Assembly (NCBI GenBank): GCA_946800325.1
Contig: OX326958.1
Span: 72,909,264 to 72,973,263, forward strand
Direction: 5' to 3'
From: Luzula sylvatica
Taxonomy: Eukaryota > Streptophyta > Magnoliopsida > Poales > Juncaceae
Length of the DNA stretch: 64,000 bases
Made by a program: the position numbers and the translations under genes. Within the stretch, counting starts at the first letter, position 1; each line of letters starts with the position of its first letter. Under the pieces are notes generated by a model. The model was given only the letters and a program-made list of their open reading frames with translations, was not told where the DNA came from and did no database searches. Below, piece after piece: positions 47,901 through 58,709 of the stretch.

Positions 47901-50900
47901 ATGAGCGACCGCGTCAGCAAATCTGCGCAATTATGGAACGAGCAGCGAAAACTGATTCTCGAAGATGCCTTTACCAATATCATCCTCCCTTCAATGGAAA
48001 AGGAGGCTCGATCTGTTCTCTTCTCCCGCGCCAAGAACTGGCTACTCATGGATTACGGGAAGCAGCTATGGAACAAGGTGTCGGTGGCTCCGATGAAGGT
48101 GAGAAAGAAAGACGCGGTGGACGATTCGGAAGAAGAAGAGTTGAGAGTGATGGGTGTTTGTTGGGGCCCGGGCATGCCTGCTACGACTTTTGTGATGCTC
48201 GATGCGGCTGGGGAATTGGTGGATGTTTTGTATGCTGGATCCATCAGTAATAGATCGCAAGATGTGGCTGCGATACAGAGGAAGAGAAACGATCAACATA
48301 GGGTTGTTAAGTTCATTACTGATCATAGTCCTCGCGCTGTTTGTATCGGTGCTTTCAATCTACCCTGCAAAGCCCTAAAGGATGATATTTACGAGGTGGT
48401 CCCTCTTTTTCTTATTCTTTTTTAATATTTTCTTTCTTTTTTAATATTTACGAGATGGTTGTTAATTTCATTCAGGTCATCTTCAATATTGTGGAAGATC
48501 AACCAAGGGGTCAAATCCAAGATATTGACCACATCACCTTACATTTCGGTGACGAGTCTCTGCCTCGTCTGTACGAGAATTCACGCATTGCTTCCGATCA
48601 AATACCTGCACAACAAAGTACATTTTACTTCTCTCGCTTTTAAAATTAGAATGTAGTGTTTCTCTGATCGGATGTTAATTGTTTAATAATATTACAGGCA
48701 TAGTGAAACGGGGCGTGGCACTTGGCAGGTATTTACAAAATCCACTGGCGATGATTGCAACATTGTGCGGTCCCAACAGAGAGATACTCTCTTGGAAGAT
48801 TTGCCGTCACCAGAACTTCCTCTCTCCTGACGAGCAATATGATATGGTTGAGCAAGTAATGGTCGACGCGGCTAATCAAGTCGGTTTGGACGTGAATCTT
48901 GCCTCGAGTCACGAGTGGCTCTTCGCGCCCTTGCAATTCATTGCTGGTTTGGGTCCCCGCAAAGCCTCCGCATTACAAAAGGCTCTTTTACGAGCTGGGT
49001 CCATCGTGAACCGAAAGGAAATTCCCATGGGGAAGTTCCAAAGAAAGAAGGGGTTTTATAATTGTGTTGGGTTTTTGAGAGTTCGCTTGAACGGGGTTAC
49101 TCTGACGAGCGATCACATTATGGATTTGTTGGACGATACGAGAATACATCCCGAGTCTTACGAGCTTGCGAAAAACTTGGCGAAGGATGTGTATTCTGAG
49201 GACATGGCTCAAGATGCCAACGAAATGGATGATGATGAGCAGGAGATGGTTATCGAGCATGTCAGACAGAAACCACGCATGCTCAAGGCTCTCAATATAG
49301 ACGAGTACGTAAAGAGTATACCCGATGGAGCTACTAAAAGAGATACTCTGTACGATATAAAAATGGAGATTTTGCACGGGTTTCAAGACTGGCGGACCCC
49401 GTACAGAGATCCGAGTCCAGAGGAGGAGTTTTTCATGCTTTGCGGCGAGTCTGACGAGACGCTCGCCGAAGGGAGAATCGTTCAAGTCAAGATTTCGGCC
49501 ATACAAGAGAGTCGAATAATGTGCCATTTCGACTCGGGTTTGAAAGCTTATGTCTCCTTTGATGATTTCTCGGATGAAGGGTATAATCCGGAAACATCTC
49601 AGGTGCGCGAGGGGCATATATTGACGGGGAAGATTAGGAATGTGAATAGGGGAAGGCTTGCGGTTTTCTTAACTTGCAAGGAGAGCGAATTGAGGCGAAG
49701 GGCTTATGTTGATAGGAGTAATCTCGACCCTTATTACCACGAGGAAGATCTTGCTTCGAATAATGTAGCGGACAAGGAGAAGATGAAGAAGGAAATTGCG
49801 AGAAAGCATTTCAAGCCGAGGATGATTGTTCATCCTAAGTTTCAGAACTGGACTGCCGATGAAGCCATCGAGGTATATTGTAATTATGCCGTTCTATTTT
49901 TTTCGTCATTTTTTCTAAATAACTTTTTTGTACTTTTGATGCAAGCAGTTTCTTGCGGACAAGGACCCAGGAGAGAGTATAATACGACCAAGCTCGAAAG
50001 GGCCGTCTTTTCTGACACTCACTCTGAAAATAGCTGATGGCGTCTATGCTCATAAAGAAATAGTCGAGAGTGGCAAGGATCACAAAGACATAACTAGTCT
50101 TCTTCGTCTTGGGAAAACACTCACCATCGACAAGGAGAACTTTGAAGATCTCGATGAGGTTTGTTTGTTAAATCATTATCTTCAATTAATCTCTGTAATT
50201 TAAATGATCATTAATATGCATTTATATTTGTATGTAGGTAATATATAGATACGTGGACCCCTTAGTGGGCCATTTGAAGACTATGCTCGCGTATCGCAAG
50301 TTCCGCAAGGGAACAAAACAAGAAATCGACGACCAACTCCGTGCCGAAAAGACGGACAACCCGATGCGGATAGTTTACGGGTTCGGTATTTCCCACGAGC
50401 ACCCTGGAACTTTTGTTTTGGCGTATATTCGTAGCAGCAACCCGCATCACGAGTACATAGGGTTGTTCCCAAAGGGATTCAGATACCGAAAGAGGGATTT
50501 CGAAGATATTGACCGTCTCGTGTCCTACTTTCAGAAGAATATCGATAAGCCTCCTCCTGATGCGGGCATGCCGTTGAGGAATGTTGCTGCCATGGTTCCT
50601 AGGAAGTTTGATGGTGGCGGAGATGGAGATGGTGGTGGATGGCGTGGAGGAAGAGGTTTGTAATTAATATATATTTTTTCTTTTCTTTTGTCATTTTTTA
50701 TTGAATTTGGGAGTTTATTGATTTTGAATTAGGTGGAAGGTATGATTCGAGGGATGGTGGTGGAGACGGGTTTGGTGGGCGGGGACGAGGAAGAGGCCGT
50801 GGTCGTGGGAGAGGACGTGGCCGTGGAAGAGACGGTGATTTTGGCAGCAATGATGGGGTTTCGGATTACGGGTCGTCTTCAAGGTGGGGCTCTAGCAACA

Positions 50901-51166
50901 ATAAGAATGACGGATTGGATAACTTCCCTGGTGCTAAAGTGATGGACTCCCCTGGCGGAGACTTCACCGGCAGTTGGGGAAATGATGGCGGCGGTGGTGG
51001 TGGAAGTGGTAGTGGTGGAAATGATGGAGGTTGGGGAAGTAATGGCGGCGGCGGCGGTGGAGGATGGGGAGGGGGAGGGGCGGACAAGTCGAAGAGAGTG
51101 GTGTCTCCTCAGGCCGATAAGGGAGGATGGGGTGCTGACGGAAGTAACGGTGGTGGGGGTTGGTGA
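44919..51166 (+). CDS. SPT6L: SPT6-like transcription elongation factor
   Basis: A 17-exon model joins exactly to 4,851 nt, or 1616 residues (Arabidopsis SPT6L is slightly longer). SPT6 is a histone chaperone and elongation factor that travels with RNA polymerase II. Order: acidic N-terminus (1-210) with a Lys run; core with the DLTGQPPGDERS region; YqgF-like segment (MGVCWGPGMPATTFVMLDAAGE); helix-hairpin-helix (FIAGLGPRKASALQKAL); S1 domain (EGRIVQVKISAIQES...LAVFLTCKE); tandem SH2 (NWTADEAIEFLADKDPGESIIRPSS...PHHEYIGLFPKGF) with the phosphate-binding Arg; RG repeats; and a Gly-rich tail with six WG/GW motifs, as in plant SPT6L. Introns 3 and 5 need GC donors. The start MGGGRKKIIEDD is the first ATG of the frame. 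The gene converges with the P450. Confidence 0.95.
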
Positions 51167-51518
51167 GAAGATTATTAGGGTTTAGTACTTTCTTTTTTTT
51201 GTTTGTTTTGTTTTGTTTTGTTTTGTTTTTCGGTGAAGTTCGAAGAAAAGAAATTTTTGTGGAAATGTTGACACCTTTTTGTTATGAATGTTAATTGCCG
51301 TTCGGATACAAGTACTTGTACTTGTTGTATAGTTATCAACATCACTTTGATTTGGATGGTACTCGGGTGAATTTCAAAAATAACTGTAGGTCTTCTTTTC
51401 AGTGACAGATAATGAACATTACTTGTTTTTCGGAGAAGCAAGTTTTTCGGTAATGTTTCTGTTTCAGCATTAAGTGTTCCATTTTTTTCTATGCTGTTCA
51501 TTGAAATGCAATAATTAT
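51167..51518 (+). other. 3' region of SPT6
   Basis: T-rich 3' UTR with a TTTTG repeat (51208-51230). There is no other feature. Confidence 0.5.
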
Positions 51519-54227
51519 AGACACCACGCATTTAATATCCCGCACCAAACCTGCATGCTGACATGGCGTGCGCACCTTGCCGCGTCAGCTGCCTTGCTGA
51601 TGGACAAGAACCGGTTTACTCACTCAACCCGTTAAGAAATCAACCCATTAAAAAAGAAACCCTTTCTCTCACGATAACAAAAATAGCTTGCTTCTCTTTT
51701 TCTCTCTCAGTCTCTCAGTCGCCAAGCGATAGCGCAAATCGCCTCTCTTCCCTCTATGCCTTCTCAAATCGCCGGAGCCAGAGAAGGCCGGGCGTCTCTC
51801 TTCCCTCAGATTTAGTTTTGGGTTTTCTTCACTTGGATCATAATCGGAGACTGGTTGGTGTTTCTTGTTCTTCTGGTTATAGGGTTTGGATTTGTTTTTA
51901 GAATTTGGGGAAAAAGGTGATTCAAGAAATACTGTAATTTAAGGGGTTACTCGTGTAAAATATGCATATTTGGTTGATCAGATGTTATGCAAGAGTGATA
52001 TCTTCATGTCTGGAAGAAATATCGTGACAGTTTTTTCAATGGATGCAAGATTCGGATCGAAACCGAAAAATATCCTTCATCAAAATTAAAATTGGTCTTG
52101 CTTGCTCGGAAAATTGAAAAGGTTTAATTTTTTGTTTTTATTTATTTTTCAATAAATTGCAATTAAAACCCAATTTCACTCAACTGTTTAATATGTCGAG
52201 TGTCAACCATTTAACTGGGCTCGCGGAACTTCATGATGCTCGATCTAATAATTACTATTAGGCAACTTTTCGACTTAAAACTTTATATTTTGTATAGGTG
52301 GTGTCATGATATTGATTGTCAGCATGTTGCATATAAGCTAGTTTCAAACATAATTTTTCAGGTTCGATCTTTTGACCGCTAGGTGTTTGATTAATTGCCC
52401 ACCCTTTACCGGCCCCTCCTTTATTTTTAATTGCTTATTGGTTTTTTTTTCCTGAATTGTTTCTAGGCTTGCAAATAGTCATTTCTAAGAGAATGAATTC
52501 AATAAAGACACGGAGTTTACAAGTCACATATCAAGAAGATTTCGATCATATTAACAAGACTTTTATTTGTTGCGTACCTATTTCAACTCGAGCAAATGCC
52601 ATGCAACCGAACACGGCTTAGAATTGTAATTTGTATACACGCATAATCCTGGACTGCTCGCTCTACATTCAGCCACGCGAGCGATGATTTAGGATTTTTT
52701 TTTTTTTTTGATTTAGGATTAAATTTGAAATTATATGTACGTTGAGAAATGTTGTATTAAAGTACTTGAAAATATAATTTTTTATTGAAATTGAATAAGT
52801 TTGTATTAATTTTAATTTGTATTAAAATTAAAATACTTGATCATGTGTTGCATAATTTTCATTTGAAAATAGTTACAGAAAAATCTAAAAAACGAACGCA
52901 AATTATGATTAAAACTAATAACCAGAAATTCTACAAAATTTAAAACTACAACAATGAAACAATCACAAAATGTTATAATGATATCCAAACCACCAATTAT
53001 AAACAATAAAATCTTTTTTTTGAGAAAAATACAATAAAATCTAATTAAACATTCTTCAATCAAATAAAATCAAACAGAAATGGATCAATGTAAATTGGAT
53101 AACTTTTTGTGTCGGAACACCTGGTCATTTCATCAGCAAAATAGCATGTCCTCTTTGGATTCCTCGACTAGAGTATCGTGATTATTTTCTTCAGGTTCAT
53201 TAATTTCAAGACAATCTACTAAGTACTAATCTCCATCTCTACGAAATTTTGAAAAAAGAAATCAAATTATGAACTTAATCAAAACTAATAAGTAAGAAGA
53301 GTCAATCAATACAAATGTTTATGTTTTTAAATAAGAAGTTAACAAGAAACACCACCTGCTGGTCCACTGCCCCTTCACGACAACAGTCCGCCTAGCAGTC
53401 ACAGATGAACTCAACTTACGGACTTCACCAACGCAAAGACCCGACCACACCGTCACTCAAGCCTGGGAAGCATTTGCCAACAACACTATCAAGGAACAGG
53501 AGGACAAAGGAAATGCCATATGGATGGCCATATTATGGAACATCTGGAAAGAGCGTAACAACAGAATCTTCAAAGTCAGAGAAACATCGCAGAGAATGGT
53601 GACCTCCAAAATAGTGAGGGAGATCCACCAATGGAGCTTTGCTTTTGGCAAGCACAACTCACGAAGTAGCGCCTAAGGCAAACCCATCGGATTTGACCCC
53701 CCAACTCAACCACTGTATTTTACCCTTATTTGTTTATGTCGTTTTACAACTTTTTATCGCAAACACTCTGTAAATATCTCCACTTTTACTTATATAAAAA
53801 TCTCAAATGGTAGGCTCGCCTCCATTTTCAAAAAAAAGAAGTTAACAAGAAACAGAGTATCAAAGGTGGTTTTGAACAGAGTATTAAAAAGGTATCCAAA
53901 GAGCAGCCGACCAAGTCAGAGCGGAGCTACATAGGGTGAGAGCAGAGTAGAGAGAGAAACGGCGGCGCTAGAACTATGAGAAAGAGAGCAACTCAGGAAA
54001 CGGCGAAGAAGGGAGGGCGAATATTCCTTTTCTTTTTCCAGCTATTCATTTCCTAAACGGGTTATTTTCTCATCATAACGGATTGTTTTCTTATCGGATT
54101 CACTTGAACACGGTTCCAGGCAATTTCGGATGCAATTTAAAATATATTTGTGTGTACTGACATGGCAGATGGTACACGCGCCACATCAGCCGTGGGTTTT
54201 GTGCGGGATTTTACAAGCGGGGTGCCT
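51519..54227. mobile_element. Possible TIR element around the LINE fragment
   Basis: The first about 58 bases (AGACACCACGC...ATCCCGCAC...) match the reverse complement of the last about 58 (AGGCACCCCGC...ATCCCGCAC...) at roughly three positions in four by eye. This suggests diverged terminal inverted repeats. No convincing target duplication was seen and no transposase is present. The interior has an open frame at 51563-51901 (Ser-rich, no known domain), AT-rich DNA, and the LINE insertion at 53352. Confidence 0.35.
53352..53836 (+). mobile_element. 5'-truncated LINE insertion with target duplication
   Basis: The 18-bp direct repeat AGAAGTTAACAAGAAACA flanks it (53334-53351 and 53837-53854), and a short A-run precedes the right copy. 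The plus-strand frame from about 53354 to 53674 encodes the end of a LINE ORF2: AIWMAILWNIWKERNNRIF, then KIVREIHQWSFAFGKHN and a stop, followed by a 160-bp 3' UTR. It is a typical dead-on-arrival copy. Confidence 0.9.
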
Positions 54228-54793
54228 AACCTTATTGATTGAAATGTTTGTAATAAAAGAAAGTTATTATTATAGTATATTATAAAACTTTAATCATAAA
54301 ATTGTGCCAGATATATGTTATTTTTTTTTTTATGCTGATCATTTCACTCGTTATTAAGAGTGTAAACAGGGTCGACCATGATTGCATCAGCAAAATATTT
54401 GTGTTCGAATAAAAATATATGTATCTAAAGAGCTCGTCTAAGTTAGCAAAATGTGAAAAATTGCAGAACGACTAACAAATCTAGCATGGAGTTAGAAATT
54501 ATTAGAAACAAAGAAAAACACAAAAGTGAAAAATGGATCTCACAAAAGAAAAATGGTTTTATAAAATGAATGTCATGATACTAAATCTGTTAACAAAGAA
54601 AGACAATTACAAGGAAATAGTTTAGTTTCGAGGCAAACATTTAGTATATCTTGTATTAGAAAAATATCATTACTTAAAATATTATTATACAATAACATTA
54701 ATATAAGTGTTATTATTTGATTAAGAATGTAAATAATTGTAAAACATATACATAATCATAAGACTCACAAAACAACATCCTCGTACGAGATTT

Positions 54794-55333
54794 CTAGAAA
54801 TTCACAAAATGATCTGCTTCTTGGTTGTGTTCTCTCGGGACATGAATGAAGATATACCCGACCAGCAATATTACCTCCAAATTATTCGAGAAAAAACACA
54901 CTGATTTTGGAGGTTGAATTGATGAGGCCAACTCCATAGCTCTTCGCAGACTTCGAAATTCTCCGTGTAAAACCTTATCGATATTCTCTTCTGGTTGTAG
55001 TTGCACTCGCACGTCCTTCCCTTCAGCATCTCTCATAATGAAAGCACTGCCACCTCGGTGCCAACTATCTAGAGAGAAATCACGCCAACAAAACCACTCA
55101 CACGTAGAGGAAATCAACGGACGAGACATCTTAATAAATTGGATTTGAGCTCCCGCAAGATGAGAGCCCAAATCTTGCGTTGCGATGACCCATTGGAGGA
55201 GGACAAGATGCGGATTAATTATAGCTATCAATTTGAGAGAATGTTCATGACGAGAAATATTAAAGTGATTATGAGTTTCTATCTTTCTATATATAAAAGA
55301 TTTCCTTGGACATGTTTTAAAAAGCAGAAACAT
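54794..55333 (-). pseudogene. RNase H-like (RVT_3 type) remnant
   Basis: The C-terminal 110 residues of this 179-residue frame show GGSAFIMRDAEGK, HGEFRSLRRAMELA, SNNLEVI and VPREHNQEADHFVNF. These follow the order of the RNase H-like domain found in plant LINE-derived proteins. The first about 65 residues look unrelated and the usual first catalytic Asp context is lost. There is no promoter or intron evidence. It is probably a fragment of an old LINE or of a domesticated RNase H-like gene. Confidence 0.6.
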
Positions 55334-55511
55334 TAATAATAATAATAAATATCAAATGAGGATATAATAGTCATTTGTTCCAGAAAAATTGAAATTGTTC
55401 TTAATTAAACCAAATAAGTTCTTGTTATAGCGCTTTACGAAAATTTAATCTAAACAAAAATGTTATGCCATATAAGATCTCTTATTCATTACTGCAAACT
55501 AAGTAACAAAC

Positions 55512-57481
55512 CTAACCATCTAAACAAACACTAGATTTGTACTGTGTTGCGAGTACTTTTAGGGGAGTTTTTCTTCCGGCAGTGATTCCGAACGACTCGG
55601 ACATGTCGATTTCATCATGTTTGGCACTATATGGAAGCTTCCAGTCAAAATGATATAGGAGACTGGCCAATGGCAGCTCGACGTTTGCTAAGCCAAAAGA
55701 CATGCCTGGACACATCCTTCTGCCTGCACCGAAAGGGAGAAACTCGAAATCGGTCCCCTTAAAATCAACATTGTTGTTCATGAATCTTTCTGGCTTGAAC
55801 TCTTCTGGATCTTCCCAGTATTTTGGGTCTCTACCTGCATCAAATAATTTAAATTACTCCGATATTTAAATTGTATATATTCTGAAAAAGAAAGTATCTG
55901 GCAGAAAATTGGTTACCTATAGCCCAAACATTAACAAGGACAGTTGCTCCTTTGGGTATATCATAGCCAGAAATGCGACATGACTCACGGCATTGTCTCG
56001 GGAGGAGCAAAGGAACTGGAGGATGCAACCTTAGCGTCTCTTTGATGACAAGATGCAAGTAGTTTAGTTTAATTAGATCCAACTCGGATACACTCGTGCA
56101 CCCTTTGAGGTGCTCTCGTATTTCCGATTGTAATTTTTTCATCACCATTGGATTACGAACAAGCTCGGACATGGCCCATGCTAGAGTCGTTGATGAGGTC
56201 TCGGTACCCGCTCCAAAAACATCCTGAAATTCAATGGAAGAATTCTATGACATGATCGATGAGACGGTAAGGTACTTTGAAATCTACACATCAGACGCGT
56301 GGGAATACCAGTAATGGATGATCGATATAAATAGTATCTTTTATGTTGAGTAATTTCTTTAATTTAAATGGGTAGTTTAAAATCGTTGGTGTCATGTGTA
56401 ATTGTGAAAATCGCTAGTAAACTCGAAAGTATTTGCCTCTAATTCAGTAAAAAAGGAAACACTGTTCTGGAATTTAGAAACACGTGGAAAATAAAAAATG
56501 CAAACCCAATCATCTAAATTGAAGAGATTGAGAAATAATTAAATCATTTATGGACAAAATTCAAGAAAAACTTACTGCGATGACGGCTCTGATAGTATCG
56601 ATGTCAAATGGACTCTCCGGTGTGCCTTGGTCGTATATCTTTAGTAGAATATCAACCAAATCTTCCGCCTCTCCTTCTCCCACTCTCTCTCCTTTTTTTC
56701 TCTCTCTATGTTGTTCGATAATCTCATACAATATGTGAGCTGCAGTCCTCTGGTAACTCTCGGCCTGTTGTCTCGATCCGGTGACGAGGCTGAAAAGGTA
56801 CACTAGCCAAGACGAGGGATACAAATCAGCCAAATTGAAACCCGCAGCGAGCTTGACTGCCTGAGCTTGTACATTCAAGAACACTTCTTGCTGCTTGCAT
56901 TTGCTCCCGAAGATCGCCCTTCCCACAGAATCATTCATCATTATCTCGATCCTTGCACTGAGATCGACTACTTCACCACTAGATGAATATGAAGAGACAG
57001 TTTCGATTAGGTTTTTCGTCTCTTGTTCGCGAAACAGCCTAAATGAAAGGACCCGCTTCATGCTCAATAATTCCGTAATGCATATCTTCCGCAGCTGACG
57101 CCAGTATTCTCCATACGGAGAGAAGACTAAACCCTTTCCTCCTTGAGTAAAGATTCGAATCGTGGTGTTAAGTGGACGTGTCGCAAATAGAATGTCGTGA
57201 GTTTTCATGATTTCCCTCGCTCCTTCGGGGGAGGAGACTACAATAGTAGGAGTCTCTCCGAGCTGAAGGAGCATAACTGGACCGTACCGTAACGATAAGT
57301 CGCGCATGGCATGATGAGGAAGTGAGCCAATCAAATTGTAGAGGTTCCCAATTACGGGGTATTGCCGTGGACCTGGAGGGAACTTATTTGGATTTGTTCT
57401 TGAAGTCAGCTTGTGTTTGAAAAAGATAACGGACATAATCAAAGAGAAAAATAGGAGAGAATAAGAAAGCCATGGATCCAT
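55512..57481 (-). CDS. Cytochrome P450, CYP71D-like
   Basis: Three exons on the minus strand: 57481-56576, 56223-55917 and 55834-55512. They total 1,536 nt, or 511 residues. It is an ER-anchored haem monooxygenase using NADPH-P450 reductase. Motifs: N-terminal hydrophobic anchor (about 5-22), PPGP hinge, WRQLRK C-helix, [10 protein letters not shown]-helix oxygen-binding motif, KETLRLHPP (ExxR), PERF and the haem loop [10 protein letters not shown] with the Cys ligand. The CYP71D subfamily is inferred from [22 protein letters not shown]; members oxidise terpenes, flavonoids or alkaloids, and the substrate cannot be told. MDPWLS is chosen because a membrane anchor follows at once. All key residues are present, so it should be active. 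A TATA box lies about 75 bp upstream. Confidence 0.92.
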
Positions 57482-57553
57482 GATTAAGTGGGAACTAGAC
57501 AACTTTGAATTTAAAATTATATCTTGGGTACATTGTCTAAAGCTAGAGATCAA

Positions 57554-57561
57554 TATTTATA
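57554..57561 (-). promoter_or_regulatory. TATA box of the P450 gene
   Basis: The minus strand reads TATAAATA, about 75 bp before the chosen ATG. This is the usual spacing for a plant promoter with a short leader. Confidence 0.65.
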
Positions 57562-57625
57562 GATTCAAAATCAACCTACGAGTTACGACTTATAAATTTG
57601 TTGTGGAAGTTCCTTAGTATCTTGC

Positions 57626-57795
57626 CCAAGTAATCAGGAATGGATTAATTAGATCCAATTGAAGACTGCAAGACTATTTTTTTGATAATGATTATTCCTT
57701 ACTTTCTTCTCCAAGTAACCACGAATGGATTAATTAGAACCCATTGAAGACTGCAAGACTATTTTTTTGATAATGATTATAATCAATTTGAAAAC
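57626..57795. repeat. 85-bp tandem duplication upstream of the P450
   Basis: Copies start at 57626 and 57711 (CCAAGTAA...GGATTAATTAGA...TTTTTTTGATAATGATTAT). They differ at a few bases. They lie 65-240 bp upstream of the TATA box, so they could alter upstream regulatory spacing. Confidence 0.85.
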
Positions 57796-57859
57796 GAATT
57801 CATTTTTTAAAATATTTTAAAACTAATTCAAATCGAATTTTCCAAAATCCATGAAATGA

Positions 57860-58270
57860 ATTTTACAAATATGATTTGCAAGTTTAATTGACAAAAAATA
57901 GTATGTTAACATTAACACATGTTTAATTGACAATTAAATATTAATTTACGCGTTTAATTGACAAATAAATAATTTACACGTTTAATGTAAAAAAATACTT
58001 ACATGGATTGATTTGTCTTTCTAATTGATTTGCACGTTTAATTGACAACAAATAGTATCTTAATATTAATTTACCAACCTCCTTATTTGGACATATCTTT
58101 ATGCAATCTCATCATGCCACATCATCACAATTATTTCACCCATTAGATTATGATATGTGGCAACATATGAATCATGGATTAACTTTTGATTTTGTGTAAT
58201 TATGTTTTATTTGTAGACATTTATGTGTACTTTATTTTACACATAATTTTAAGCAATTGATCATGTGTCA
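57860..58270 (+). mobile_element. Helitron-related fragment, inverted
   Basis: Bases 58070-58240 match the reverse complement of the distal part of Helitron copy B (about 17215-17345): CACATCATCA, ATTAGATTATGATATGTGG, then TTGTAGACATTTATGTGTACTTTATTTTACAC. Before this are about five short repeats containing GTTTAATTGACAA (57880-58050). The family orientation here is plus. The rest of the element is missing or was displaced by the LINE. Confidence 0.5.
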
Positions 58271-58361
58271 AAATATATATTTTTTTGTTGAGAAAAATAG
58301 AGTAGGTTCTTATGCCCTACTTCTATTGTTTGCATTAAAATAAAATAAAAAGTTTTACAAT

Positions 58362-58446
58362 ATTAAGCAAGCTATTGAAGGTATTTGCCCTAATCTAGCT
58401 AAAAATCACTAATTCCTAAATACCTTCATTTTAGGCTTGCTTAAAT
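58362..58446 (-). repeat. Inverted repeat in the LINE 3' UTR
   Basis: AATATTAAGCAAGC...GAAGGTATTT (58362-58391) pairs with AAATACCTTC...GCTTGCTTAAATATT (58415-58446). The stem is about 30 bp with a 23-nt loop. Stem-loops at 3' ends can guide LINE reverse transcriptase; here that role is an inference. Confidence 0.7.
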
Positions 58447-58709
58447 ATTACTTTAAAAAATAAAACCGAAAAAAAAATAACAGAAAAAAACCGAATACAG
58501 TAGTAAATCCTGGATCCCTTCATAGTTATCTCTTTCTCATATGGAATTCGAATTCCTAACTACCTCCTCAAACTCGAACTCAACTCAGCTCTTCAATGGT
58601 GGTTTCCTGTTCTAGCGATTCTCCTTCATTCTTTGATTCCAGCCCGGTGCATCGATGAATTGCGATAAAGCTTCCACCTTTGTGCTTCTTCATCCTCCCT
58701 GGTAATCTT

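Noticed and set aside
51563..51901. 112-codon ORF after SPT6 as a gene
   Set aside because: Ser-rich, no recognised domain, no supporting exon or conserved motif; it lies inside a possible transposon.
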